Shown: piece after piece, positions 37,345-45,863 of the stretch
How the letters are laid out: the number at the start of each line of letters is the position of its first letter
Numbering within the stretch: position 1 is the stretch's first letter
Source: Rhodanobacter sp.
Lineage (GTDB): Bacteria; Pseudomonadota; Gammaproteobacteria; Xanthomonadales; Rhodanobacteraceae
Assembly (NCBI GenBank): GCA_004298505.1
Contig: SCRO01000034.1
Location: 62,001-126,000 of the forward strand
Length of the DNA: 64,000 bases
Reading direction: 5' to 3'
The notes under the pieces: generated by a model
What the model saw: the letters and a program-made list of their open reading frames with translations, nothing else
Databases searched by the model: none
Told to the model about the DNA's origin: nothing
Position numbers and translations under genes: made by a program

Positions 37345-38196
37345 GTGAGTCAAGCGAGAAGTTCCTATGCCATCGGCACCGGCCTGTTCATCGTGCTGGG
37401 TTTTGCTGCGCTGGCGTATTTGGCGACGCAAACCAGTTCGTTGGCCAACGTCCATCAGGGCGACAGCTATACGGTCAAGGCCGAGTTCACCAATATTGGT
37501 CAGCTGAAGGAGCGCGCACCGGTCAAGATCGCCGGGGTCCGCGTGGGCCAGGTGCAGTCGATCGCACTGGCTTCGGACCACGACGTGGCCGACGTGACGC
37601 TGTCGATCGACAAGCGTTACAACCATATCCCGCGGGATTCGGTCGCGACGATCTTCACCAGCGGCCTGCTCGGCGACCAGTACGTGGGCATCGAATACGG
37701 TCAGGCAAAACAGGTAGTGGCTGCCGGCGGCTCGCTGGCGCGAACCAAGTCGTCGCAGCCGCTGGAGGAGATGCTCGGCAAGTTCTTCGGCGCCGGTGGT
37801 GTGGTTGACAACGTCGGCGGCAGCTATGCGGTGACGGCCGATTTCACCAATGTCGGCACGCTCTCGGTCGGCGCACCGGTGAAGATGGCGGGCGTGGTGA
37901 TCGGCCGCGTGCAATCGGTGCGCGTCGATCCGGTCAAGCTCAATGCCCGGGTCGTGCTGGCGATCGACAAGCGCTACAACCAGATTCCGGACGATTCGTC
38001 CGCCGCCGTGTTCACCAGCGGTTTGATTGGCAGCCAGTATGTTGCGATCCAGCCGGGTGGCTCGCCCGATGCCTTGAAGAACGGCGATGAGATGATCCTG
38101 ACCCAGTCTGCGATGCAGTTGGAGGATCTGATCGGCAAGTTCATGGTGAATGGTTCGCCCGGCGACAAGAAGGATGCCGGTGACGGCAAGAAGTAG
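37345..38196 (+). CDS. mlaD: Phospholipid-binding protein MlaD with two tandem MCE domains
   Basis: 283 residues; GTG start at 37345 with CGAGGA upstream. One signal-anchor helix (about 9-28) is followed by two copies of the MCE domain, residues 41-120 and 160-240. Each has xFTNxGxLxxxAPVKxAGVxxG and an IDKRYNxIPxDSxAxxFTSGLxGxQYV block, and each is followed by a similar tail (LEEMLGKFF, LEDLIGKFM). E. coli MlaD has one MCE domain in about 183 residues, so this is an internal duplication of most of the periplasmic part. Six such subunits could give a two-tier ring. Confidence 0.93.
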   Translation: MSQARSSYAIGTGLFIVLGFAALAYLATQTSSLANVHQGDSYTVKAEFTNIGQLKERAPVKIAGVRVGQVQSIALASDHDVADVTLSIDKRYNHIPRDSVATIFTSGLLGDQYVGIEYGQAKQVVAAGGSLARTKSSQPLEEMLGKFFGAGGVVDNVGGSYAVTADFTNVGTLSVGAPVKMAGVVIGRVQSVRVDPVKLNARVVLAIDKRYNQIPDDSSAAVFTSGLIGSQYVAIQPGGSPDALKNGDEMILTQSAMQLEDLIGKFMVNGSPGDKKDAGDGKK

Positions 38197-38260
38197 TCCG
38201 ACCCCTGATTCGATTTTCCACCGGCGGCTGCTGCGCCGGACATGCCCAAGGAGTATTTCC

Positions 38261-38938
38261 ATGTTGCGCAGACTGGCTTTTGCCGCCGCACTCGCGCTTG
38301 CCCTCGTGGCTGGTGCGCCTGCGTTCGCCCAGGATTCCGTTGCCGCCGCGCCGGCGGCCAGCCGGCAGACGCCCGAGCAGATCGTGCAGAGCATTGCCGA
38401 TCAACTGGCCAGCGCGCTTGAGGGCCACCGCGACGAGCTGAAGCACAACAAGGAAAAGTTGATCAGCATCATCGACGAGGTGTTCCTGCCGCACTTCGAC
38501 ATCGACTATGCATCCATCCTGGTGCTTGGCCAGCATGCCCGCGCGGCGACGCCGGCGCAGCGCGAGCGCTTCGCGAAGGCGTTCTACAACTCGATCACGC
38601 ATCGCTATGCCGAAGGTCTGCTCAACTACACCCGCGGCCGGGTCAAGGTGCTGCCGTTCAAAGGCGACCTCAACGACAAGCGTAGCGTGGTGCGCACCCA
38701 GGTGGTGCTGGACGACGGCAAGCTGGTCTCGATCGACTACGCCTTCCGCAAGAGCCGCAGCGGCGACTGGAAGGCCTACGACGTGATCATCGAGGGTATT
38801 TCCTACGTCACCAATTATCGCAACCAGGTCGATGCCGAGATCCGCAAGGTAGGTATCGAGCAGCTGATCAAGAACCTCGAGACCCAGGGCGAGCAGGCGC
38901 TGAAGACGATGGACAAGGACAGCAAGGGCGCCAAGTGA
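38261..38938 (+). CDS. mlaC: Periplasmic phospholipid shuttle MlaC
   Basis: 225 residues from the ATG at 38261, with AAGGAG eight bases upstream and a signal peptide ending APAFA-Q. MlaC ferries phospholipid between the outer-membrane MlaA complex and the inner-membrane MlaFEDB complex. Landmarks are LPHFDIDYASILVLGQHAR, FAKAFYNSITHRYAEGLLNY and YVTNYRNQVDAEIRKVG. The frame is open further upstream over the mlaD end but without a better start. GTGA overlap with mlaB. Confidence 0.94.
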   Translation: MLRRLAFAAALALALVAGAPAFAQDSVAAAPAASRQTPEQIVQSIADQLASALEGHRDELKHNKEKLISIIDEVFLPHFDIDYASILVLGQHARAATPAQRERFAKAFYNSITHRYAEGLLNYTRGRVKVLPFKGDLNDKRSVVRTQVVLDDGKLVSIDYAFRKSRSGDWKAYDVIIEGISYVTNYRNQVDAEIRKVGIEQLIKNLETQGEQALKTMDKDSKGAK

Positions 38939-39237
38939 GCATGGCGCCAGACTTCCGGCTGGACACCGGCACGCCCGCCACGCTGGGCGTGAGCGGCGTG
39001 CTGAGCTTCGACAACGCGGCGGCGGCATGGCAGGCGATCCGATCGGCGCTGGCGTCCGGCGGTGCCACGCAACTCGACCTGTCCGGGGTCAGTCATTGCG
39101 ACAGTGCGGGCCTGGCTTGCGTGCTGGCGGTCATTGCCGATGCGGGTCGGCATGGACAGGAGGTGCAGGTCACCGGCATGCCGGCTGGGATGCGGGCGCT
39201 GGCCCAGGTCTGCGAGGTTGATCGCCTGCTGAGCTGA
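38935..39237 (+). CDS. mlaB: STAS-domain subunit MlaB
   Basis: 100-residue STAS protein. GTG at 38935 overlaps the mlaC stop; an ATG at 38941 is an alternative. It shows LDLSGVSHCDSAGLACVLAV, the STAS loop with the serine involved in MlaF control. It should stabilise and regulate MlaF. Last gene of the mlaFEDCB operon; convergent with mlaA across 62 bases. Confidence 0.9.
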   Translation: MSMAPDFRLDTGTPATLGVSGVLSFDNAAAAWQAIRSALASGGATQLDLSGVSHCDSAGLACVLAVIADAGRHGQEVQVTGMPAGMRALAQVCEVDRLLS

Positions 39238-39299
39238 CGTGCAGACGGAGCGTGAGAGAACGTGCTGCAAGCCGACCCGAAGCCCGCGTCGCCAGGCTC

Positions 39300-40127
39300 C
39301 TAGGGCTTCCCGGTCTGCGTGGGATGGTTCTTTTCCCAGGCATGCTGCTGTTCGAGCAACTGGTCCGGGTCGAAGTCTGGTGTGTCCAGTCCCTGCATGC
39401 GCTCGATGATCGCCGCGGGCGGGTTGCCGTCGTAGATTTCGTACAGGCGCTGCTGCCGGTAGGCGTCGCGGATGAACACGTACGGGTCATATGCCGATTG
39501 CAGGAAGCTTTCTGCGTCGATCGCTCGCGAGCGCAGGGTTACCAGGTACATCGCCTGTGGCAGGTATTGCAGCCCGTTGTAGTGATGGTTCGCGGCGAAC
39601 AGGCTCAGTGGATCGAAGAAATAGCTGTCGACCGGTATCCGCCAGATGTCGCGCGCCGTGCTGGGGCCGAGCAGGGGCACCATCAGGAAGTCGCCTTCCG
39701 GCGCACCCCAGCGTGCCAGCGTGATGCCGAAGTCGTTGTATTCAAGCGGCAGGCCGAGCTGGCTGGCCGGGTCGAAGAAACCGCCGATGCCCAGCGTCAG
39801 GTTGACCAGGAACCTGCTGGTGCTCTGCAGCGCCTGTTTGGGGCGCGCCTGCAGCACGTCGTTGGCCACCGTGATCGGCATGCGGATATTGGTGAAGAAA
39901 TCGCTGAACGAGCGCCGCACCGGCGGGTTGGTGACCTTGCGATAGCCCAGCGCCACCGGGCGGATGACCGCCTTGTCCACCGCATTGTTGAATTTGTAGG
40001 CCTCGCGGTTGTACTTCTCCAGCGGGTCGTCGGTGCGCGGTTGGGCAATCGTGCAGCCGGCCAGGAGCGTGACTACGAGTACGGGTAACCAGCGGCGCGA
40101 CAGGGAGGGGCGGCGTGAAGAGGGCAT
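39300..40127 (-). CDS. mlaA: Outer-membrane lipoprotein MlaA (VacJ)
   Basis: 275 residues from the ATG at 40127, which begins a lipoprotein signal with lipobox LLAGC. MlaA removes misplaced phospholipid from the outer leaflet and hands it to MlaC. The core starts DPLEKYNREAYKFNNAVDKA and includes NVRMP-like FTNIRMPITVANDVLQ, GIGGFFDPASQLGL and LLGPSTARDIWRIPVDSYF. It is transcribed towards mlaFEDCB. A perfect -10 box lies upstream at 40174-40179. Confidence 0.95.
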   Translation of the reverse strand: MPSSRRPSLSRRWLPVLVVTLLAGCTIAQPRTDDPLEKYNREAYKFNNAVDKAVIRPVALGYRKVTNPPVRRSFSDFFTNIRMPITVANDVLQARPKQALQSTSRFLVNLTLGIGGFFDPASQLGLPLEYNDFGITLARWGAPEGDFLMVPLLGPSTARDIWRIPVDSYFFDPLSLFAANHHYNGLQYLPQAMYLVTLRSRAIDAESFLQSAYDPYVFIRDAYRQQRLYEIYDGNPPAAIIERMQGLDTPDFDPDQLLEQQHAWEKNHPTQTGKP

Positions 40128-40173
40128 CGATGCTGGGTTTCGCGTCGGAGGGACAGTAAGTGTACTGTTTAGT

Positions 40174-40179
40174 ATTATA
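40174..40179 (-). promoter_or_regulatory. Likely -10 box of mlaA
   Basis: TATAAT on the minus strand in an AT-rich patch of otherwise GC-rich sequence, about 47 bases before the mlaA start. No good -35 box is seen at the usual distance. Confidence 0.5.
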
Positions 40180-40258
40180 TCTTGCACGGCTTTCGACGTG
40201 CTTTCATGGACGCGCGCTGATCTGTGAGGCCAGCCCAGCATGATACGCGCCGCGCGCA

Positions 40259-40288
40259 TTGCCAGCAAAGCACGCGCTCCACTACACT
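40259..40288 (+). promoter_or_regulatory. Sigma-70 promoter of rpoZ
   Basis: TTGCCA (40259-40264) and TACACT (40283-40288) with an 18-base spacer, giving a leader of about 30 bases before the rpoZ ATG with GAGGA as ribosome site. Confidence 0.6.
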
Positions 40289-40326
40289 AACCATCCATAT
40301 AAGTCATTATTCCCCGAGGAATTCGC

Positions 40327-40617
40327 ATGGCACGTATTACCGTGGAGGACTGCCTCGAGGTGGTCGACAACCGTTTCGAGCTGGTCTTGATGGCGACCAA
40401 GCGCGCTCGCCAGCTCGAAAAAGGTGCCGAGCCGGCAGTCAACCCCGAGCATGACAAGCCGACCGTGCTGGCGTTGCGCGAGATCGCCGCGCGCCGCATC
40501 GACCAGGCCACCATCGATCAGATCGACAAGGCCGAGCGCGAGCGTGCCGAGCGCGAGGCACTGGAGTGGGCCGCCGCAGAGGTCGACGACGACCTCTCCA
40601 AGGGCGGCGACGACTGA
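40327..40617 (+). CDS. rpoZ: RNA polymerase omega subunit
   Basis: 96-residue omega subunit that stabilises the beta-prime subunit. Starts [20 protein letters not shown] and has [15 protein letters not shown] and [20 protein letters not shown] precedes the ATG. spoT follows after 127 bases, the usual order. Confidence 0.97.
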   Translation: MARITVEDCLEVVDNRFELVLMATKRARQLEKGAEPAVNPEHDKPTVLALREIAARRIDQATIDQIDKAERERAEREALEWAAAEVDDDLSKGGDD

Positions 40618-40718
40618 TGGACGATGACTGCCGGCGCAACGGCGGCTGTCGCATCGGTGGATCCGGTGTGACGATGCAGATGCGCGCAGCAGTCGCACCC
40701 CATTTCCTCACCGGGGTG

Positions 40719-40736
40719 GGCGCCTGAGTCGGCGCC
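40719..40736 (+). promoter_or_regulatory. Hairpin just before the spoT start codon
   Basis: GGCGCC-TGAGTC-GGCGCC, a perfect 6-bp stem ending eight bases before the spoT ATG, in the space where a Shine-Dalgarno is expected. None is visible. It could limit spoT translation or be coincidental. Confidence 0.35.
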
Positions 40737-40744
40737 AGTCACCG

Positions 40745-42913
40745 ATGACTGCGACCGCGCCCCCTGTCCCAGTCGATCCGTCCGCGTTGCCGCCCTATGT
40801 GCTGGTGCTGAAGGAGCGCATCGCCTATCTGCCCGAGGCGCAGCTGGCCTTGGTGTTGCGCGCGTACGAAGTCGGCGCCAAGGCGCATGCCGGACAGGAG
40901 CGTCAGAGCGGCGAGCCATACATCACGCATCCGGTGGCGGTGGCTGGCATCCTGGCCGAGCTTGGCCTGGATGCCGAGACGATCATCGCGGCGATCCTGC
41001 ACGACACTCTGGAAGACACCAAACTCACCCGCGAAGCACTGGCCGCGGAGTTCGGCGAGGTGGTGGCCGAGCTGGTCGACGGCGTCACCAAGCTGGACAA
41101 GATGCGCTTCGGCACTCGTCAGGAAGCGGATGCCGAGAGCTTCCGCAAGATGCTGCTGGCGATGGCGCGCGACCTGCGCGTGATCCTGATCAAGCTGGCC
41201 GACCGGCTGCACAACATGCGCACGCTGGGCTCGAAGGATCGCGCCTCGCGTCGCCGCATCGCGCGCGAAACACTGGAAATCTTCGCGCCGATCGCGCAGC
41301 GCCTGGGCATGAACAAATTCAAGGCCGAGCTGCAGGATCTGGGCTTCCGCACGCTGTATCCCGATCGTTATCGGGTCATCAGCGAACGCATCCGTGCCGC
41401 GCTGGGCAACCGCCGCGAGGCGATGGGCAAGATCGAGACGGCGCTGACCATGCGCCTGGCCGCCGAGCAGTTGCCGGCCCGTGTCGTGGGTCGGATCAAG
41501 TCGTCGTGGAGCATCTATTCGAAGATGCGCAACGAGCACAAGACCTTTGCCCAGCTGATGGACGTGTACGGCTTTCGCGTGGTGGTCGACAGCGCGACGA
41601 GGTGCTACATGGCGCTCGGCGTGGTGCACGCGTTGTACAAGCCGGTCGATCGCCGCTTCAAGGATTTCATCGCTATTCCCAAGGCCAACGGCTACCAGTC
41701 GCTGCATACCGTTTTGCTGGGGCCTTTCGGCGCACCGATCGAGGTGCAGATCCGGACCGCCGAGATGGATTCGGTGGCCGAGCGCGGTGTAGCCGCGCAC
41801 TGGGCGTACAAGACGGAAAGCGGCCCGGCCAACAGCGCGCAGGTGCGGGCGCGCGAGTGGCTGTCCTCGATGGTCGACAGTTCGGCGCACACCGCGTCCT
41901 CGTCGGAATTCATCGAGAACGTCAAGATCGACCTGTTCCCCGACGAGGTTTACCTGTTTACCCCGCGCGGCGACATTTTCTCGTTGCCGCGGCATGCCAC
42001 CGCACTCGACTTTGCCTATGCCGTGCATACCGACGTGGGCGACCATGCCGTGGCTGCGCGGGTCGACAAGAGGCTGACGCCGCTGCGCAGCCAGCTGGAG
42101 TCGGGCCAGCTGGTGGAGATCATCACGGCGCCGTCGGCGGTGCCGAACCCGACCTGGCTGGAGGTCGTGGTCACCGGCAAGGCGCGCACCGCGATCCGGC
42201 AATACCTGAAACACCTGCAGCACGAGGACGCGGTCGACTTCGGTCACCGCATGCTGGACCGCGCGCTGGATGCGCAGGGCAGCAGTCTGGACGCGATCCC
42301 GGTGGCCGTGCTCGATCGTTTCCTGGCCACCTCCAAGCTCAAGCGACTTGAGGAGTTGCTCTCGGATATCGCGCTGGGCAACCGCATGCCGGACGTGGTT
42401 GCCCGCCAGTTGCTGGGTTCGCGTGGAAAGAAGGCTGGCGGTTCGAAACACCCGGCCACGCTGGTGCAGGAGAAGATCCGCATCACTGGCGCCGAACGCG
42501 GTGTGCTCAGCTTCGCCAATTGCTGCCATCCGCTGCCTGGTGACGACATCGTCGGTTACCTGTCCTCGGGCAAGGGTATCGTGGTGCATCGCGACGAATG
42601 CCCGAACGTGGTCGAACTGCGCAAATCGCCCGAACGCTGCGTGGCGATCGAGTGGGATCGTGACGTGCAGGGCGATTATCGCGCGCAGCTGCGGATCGAG
42701 GTGATCAACCGCCCCGGCGTGCTGGCCACCGTGGCTGCGGCGATTGCCGCCGCCGATTCCAATATCGAGAACGTGGAGTATGTCGAGCGCGATACCTCGG
42801 CCGCGACCTTGCTGTTCTCGATGGAAGTGAAGCGCCGCAAGCACCTGGCCGACGTGATCCGCCGCGTGCGGCGCACCGGCGTGGTCAGCGCGGTGCATCG
42901 CTATCCCTTGTAA
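40745..42913 (+). CDS. spoT: Bifunctional (p)ppGpp synthetase/hydrolase SpoT
   Basis: 722-residue RSH protein. The N-terminal HD hydrolase domain has THP (H62), HDTLEDT (H86-D87) and LADRLHNMRTL. The synthetase domain (about 230-370) has DVYGFRVVVDS and RFKD (R304-D307), the RxKD form of bifunctional enzymes. TGS (about 395-455) and C-terminal ACT (about 645-720) domains follow. Both activities look intact, so it can make and break the stringent-response alarmone. The stop is followed one base later by a heptad-repeat element. Confidence 0.96.
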   Translation: MTATAPPVPVDPSALPPYVLVLKERIAYLPEAQLALVLRAYEVGAKAHAGQERQSGEPYITHPVAVAGILAELGLDAETIIAAILHDTLEDTKLTREALAAEFGEVVAELVDGVTKLDKMRFGTRQEADAESFRKMLLAMARDLRVILIKLADRLHNMRTLGSKDRASRRRIARETLEIFAPIAQRLGMNKFKAELQDLGFRTLYPDRYRVISERIRAALGNRREAMGKIETALTMRLAAEQLPARVVGRIKSSWSIYSKMRNEHKTFAQLMDVYGFRVVVDSATRCYMALGVVHALYKPVDRRFKDFIAIPKANGYQSLHTVLLGPFGAPIEVQIRTAEMDSVAERGVAAHWAYKTESGPANSAQVRAREWLSSMVDSSAHTASSSEFIENVKIDLFPDEVYLFTPRGDIFSLPRHATALDFAYAVHTDVGDHAVAARVDKRLTPLRSQLESGQLVEIITAPSAVPNPTWLEVVVTGKARTAIRQYLKHLQHEDAVDFGHRMLDRALDAQGSSLDAIPVAVLDRFLATSKLKRLEELLSDIALGNRMPDVVARQLLGSRGKKAGGSKHPATLVQEKIRITGAERGVLSFANCCHPLPGDDIVGYLSSGKGIVVHRDECPNVVELRKSPERCVAIEWDRDVQGDYRAQLRIEVINRPGVLATVAAAIAAADSNIENVEYVERDTSAATLLFSMEVKRRKHLADVIRRVRRTGVVSAVHRYPL

Positions 42914-42914
42914 G

Positions 42915-43020
42915 CCGGGAATCGGGAATGGGGAATCGAGCATGGTTCAAAATCCCGAAGGTCTGAATGTTTGCTTTCTTCTGATCGCGCGATAGTCTTC
43001 CCGATTCCCCATTCCCGAGC
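42915..43020. repeat. Heptad-arm element without cargo between spoT and ridA
   Basis: Left arm 42915-42940 (plus) reads GGGAATC, GGGAATG, GGGAATC. The right arm 43020-42998 (minus) reads GGGAATG, GGGAATC, GGGAAGA. The spacer is 57 bases with no gene. The element starts one base after the spoT stop and ends seven bases before the ridA ATG, the same exact intergenic placement as the accB-accC copy. Looks like an empty derivative of that element. Confidence 0.8.
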
Positions 43021-43027
43021 ACAGACC

Positions 43028-43411
43028 ATGTCACGCAGCATCATCGCCACCGCCCAGGCTCCCGCCGCCATCGGCCCCTATTCACAGGCCGTGCGCGCCG
43101 GCGATACGGTGTATTTCTCCGGGCAAATCCCGCTCGATCCGGTCGCCGGCAACCTGGTCGACGGCGACATCAGCGCACAGACGCGGCGGGTATTCGACAA
43201 CCTCGCGGCGGTGGCGCAGGCCGCCGGCGGTTCGCTGGCGCAGATCGTGCGGGTGGGCATCTACGTCACCGACCTGGCCAACTTCGCCGCGGTCAATGCG
43301 GTCATGGCCGAGTACTTCCAGCCACCGTACCCGGCGCGCTCCACCATCGAAGTGTCCGCCTTGCCGAAGGCGGCGCAAGTGGAGGTCGACGCGATCATGG
43401 TGCTCGACTGA
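43028..43411 (+). CDS. ridA: Enamine/imine deaminase RidA
   Basis: 127 residues from the ATG at 43028 ([20 protein letters not shown]). RidA hydrolyses reactive enamines such as 2-aminoacrylate released by PLP enzymes. It has [30 protein letters not shown] [11 protein letters not shown], and [19 protein letters not shown] with the catalytic arginine. A repeat arm ends seven bases before the ATG and no Shine-Dalgarno is present. spoT upstream and recG downstream. Confidence 0.95.
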   Translation: MSRSIIATAQAPAAIGPYSQAVRAGDTVYFSGQIPLDPVAGNLVDGDISAQTRRVFDNLAAVAQAAGGSLAQIVRVGIYVTDLANFAAVNAVMAEYFQPPYPARSTIEVSALPKAAQVEVDAIMVLD

Positions 43412-43493
43412 GGCAACGCGTGGGCCGGCGCCCACAGTACGCGCCGGCAACGCCCTTACGGATGACGGCGCGGCTCGGGTAGGCTTGCAGGTC

Positions 43494-45608
43494 ATGGCCG
43501 CCCGCACTGATCGTTCTGCTCCTGTTACCGCCACCGATCCCGGCGGCGCGCCGGTCGGCACGCTGGCCGGCGTTGGCCCGGCCTTGGTCGCGACGCTGGC
43601 CAAACTCGGACTGGAGCGGGTCCAGGACCTGTGGTTCCATCTGCCGCTACGCTACGAAGACAGGACTCGGGTTACCGCGATCGCGGACCTGCGTGCGGGT
43701 GAGCGAGCCCAGGTCGAGGGCGTGGTCGAGGCGGTCGAACGCGGCTTTCGCTACCGACCGCAACTGAAGGTGGCAATCAGCGACGACAGCCGGCAGACCC
43801 TGCTGCTGCGCTTCTTCCATTTCAGCCGCGCGCAGGCCGAGCAATTGCAGTCGGGCACGCGGCTGCTCTGCTACGGCGAGGTACGTCACGGGGCGCAGGG
43901 TCTGGAGATGGTGCACCCGAACTACCAGCGCCTGAGCGGCGAGGTGGCAGCCAGCGTCGACGAGCTGCTCACGCCGGTCTACCCGACCACCGAGGGGCTG
44001 GGTCCGAAACGGCTGGCGCGGGTGATCGGCAAGGCACTCGAACGGTTGCCGTCGGACGCGCAGCTGGAGTTGATCCCACCGGCGTTGCGTGCCGCGCACG
44101 GACTGGACTCGTTGCGCGACGCGCTGCTCTACGTGCACCGGCCACCACCCGATGCACCGATGAGCCAGCTGCTGCTGGGTCGGCACCCGGCACAGCAGCG
44201 CCTGGCCTTCGAGGAATTGTTGACCCAGCACCTGAGCCTCAAGCGCATGCGGGCGGCGGTCAGGCAACGGCGTGCGCCGGTGCTGGGTGGCCCAGGCGAA
44301 CTGCGCCGGCAGTTGCTGGCCGGGTTGCCGTTCGAGCTGACGAGTGCCCAGCAGCGCGTCGGCGATGAAGTGGCGCGCGACCTGGCCTTGCCGCAACCGA
44401 TGCTGCGGCTGGTGCAGGGTGATGTTGGCAGCGGCAAGACCGTGGTGGCGGCGTTGGCTGCGCTGGCGGCGGTCGAAGCGGGCTATCAGGTTGCCCTGAT
44501 GGCGCCGACCGAACTGCTGGCCGAACAGCATCTCACCAATTTCCGGCAGTGGCTGGAGCCGCTCGGCGTCGAGGTGGAATGGCTGGCCGGCAAGGTCACT
44601 GGCAAGGCACGCAAGCTGGCGTTGGCGCGGGTCGCCGCGGGTGCCGCCGTGGTGATCGGCACGCACGCCCTGATGCAGGAAGGCGTGGCGTTCGCGCGCC
44701 TGGGTCTGGTGATCGTCGACGAGCAGCACCGCTTCGGCGTACAGCAACGCCTGGCCCTGCACGACAAGGGCCGGCACGATAATCTGGTGCCGCATCAGTT
44801 GGTGCTTACTGCGACCCCGATTCCGCGCACATTGGCGATGAGCGTGTATGCCGACCTCGACGTATCGTCGATCGACGAGCTGCCGCCCGGGCGCACGCCG
44901 GTGCAGACTGTCGCGATCTCCAATGCGCGCCGTGCCGAGGTGATCGAGCGCATCCATGTCGCTTGCGGTGAGGGGCGACAGGTGTACTGGGTATGCACGC
45001 TGATCGAGGAGTCCGAACAACTGCGCGCGCAGGCGGCGGAGGTCGCCCATGCCGAGTTGTCCGCCACACTTGCCGGCTTCGAGGTGGGTCTGATTCACGG
45101 TCGCATGAAGTCGAAGGAGAAGCAGGTCGTGATGGATGCATTCAAGTCTGGCGAGTTGGCCGTGCTGGTGGCGACCACGGTGATCGAAGTCGGTGTGGAC
45201 GTGCCAAATGCCAGCCTGATGGTGATCGAGAACAGCGAACGGCTGGGGCTGGCGCAGTTGCACCAGCTGCGTGGTCGCGTCGGCCGCGGCGCGGTGGCGT
45301 CCAACTGCGTGTTGCTGTATCAGCCGCCGCTGGGTCAGCTGGCGCGGGAGCGGCTGCAGGTCATGCGCGATACCAATGACGGCTTTCGCATCGCTGAGAA
45401 GGACCTGGAACTGCGTGGTCCCGGCGAGGTGTTGGGCACCCGTCAGACCGGCCAGCTCGCCTTTCGTATCGCCGACCTCGCGCGTGATGCGCATCTGCTT
45501 GCGGCGGTGCAGATGGTAGGCGAGCGCATGCTGGCCGATCACCCGCGACAGGCCAGCCAGCTGATCGAGCGCTGGGTTGGCGGTGCGGCGCGTTATGCGG
45601 ATGCTTGA
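43494..45608 (+). CDS. recG: ATP-dependent DNA helicase RecG
   Basis: 704 residues from the ATG at 43494 (MAARTDRSAPVTATD); an earlier in-frame start overlaps ridA and is rejected. RecG remodels stalled replication forks. The N-terminal wedge domain (about 1-180) contains LPLRYEDRT. The SF2 motor has Walker A GDVGSGKT, DEQH-box VDEQHRFG, TATPIPRTLAMS and the C-terminal QLHQLRGRVGRG. About 80 bases after ridA. Confidence 0.96.
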   Translation: MAARTDRSAPVTATDPGGAPVGTLAGVGPALVATLAKLGLERVQDLWFHLPLRYEDRTRVTAIADLRAGERAQVEGVVEAVERGFRYRPQLKVAISDDSRQTLLLRFFHFSRAQAEQLQSGTRLLCYGEVRHGAQGLEMVHPNYQRLSGEVAASVDELLTPVYPTTEGLGPKRLARVIGKALERLPSDAQLELIPPALRAAHGLDSLRDALLYVHRPPPDAPMSQLLLGRHPAQQRLAFEELLTQHLSLKRMRAAVRQRRAPVLGGPGELRRQLLAGLPFELTSAQQRVGDEVARDLALPQPMLRLVQGDVGSGKTVVAALAALAAVEAGYQVALMAPTELLAEQHLTNFRQWLEPLGVEVEWLAGKVTGKARKLALARVAAGAAVVIGTHALMQEGVAFARLGLVIVDEQHRFGVQQRLALHDKGRHDNLVPHQLVLTATPIPRTLAMSVYADLDVSSIDELPPGRTPVQTVAISNARRAEVIERIHVACGEGRQVYWVCTLIEESEQLRAQAAEVAHAELSATLAGFEVGLIHGRMKSKEKQVVMDAFKSGELAVLVATTVIEVGVDVPNASLMVIENSERLGLAQLHQLRGRVGRGAVASNCVLLYQPPLGQLARERLQVMRDTNDGFRIAEKDLELRGPGEVLGTRQTGQLAFRIADLARDAHLLAAVQMVGERMLADHPRQASQLIERWVGGAARYADA

Positions 45609-45612
45609 ACGG

Positions 45613-45684
45613 CGGGGAATGGGGAGTCGGGAATGGACGGAGTCCCGTCCCGCTCTGGCCATGCCCGATTCTCTGGTTTCCGAC
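45613..45684. repeat. Degenerate heptad-arm element after recG
   Basis: Left arm 45613-45637 (plus) reads GGGAATG, GGGAGTC, GGGAATG, starting four bases after the recG stop. The facing right arm (45684-45660, minus) is decayed: GGAAGTC-, GGAAACC- and GAGAATC-like units remain. A member of the GGGANTS family without cargo. Confidence 0.6.
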
Positions 45685-45732
45685 TTCCGTGTCGGTAATG
45701 ATCGACCCCGTGCGCCAGTCGTCTACCCCCTT

Positions 45733-45788
45733 CAGGCTCATACCTCGTTGGAATCACGGAGGGCGGCTCAGGCTCACACCTCGTTGGA
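45733..45788 (+). repeat. Two 20-base direct repeats upstream of rpmE
   Basis: CAGGCTCATACCTCGTTGGA (45733-45752) and its copy with one change (45769-45788) are spaced 36 bases start to start and lie just before the rpmE promoter. They could be a two-site regulator target or a small tandem duplication. Confidence 0.6.
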
Positions 45789-45800
45789 CAAGACTCACCC

Positions 45801-45830
45801 TTGCAGCCGCTGCCGGTTCCTCGTTACAAT
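45801..45830 (+). promoter_or_regulatory. Sigma-70 promoter of rpmE
   Basis: TTGCAG (45801-45806) and TACAAT (45825-45830), 18-base spacer; start expected near 45837, giving a leader of about 27 bases. Confidence 0.65.
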
Positions 45831-45863
45831 ATTGCTCTTTTCACCACCGCTTTAGAGCCTGTC

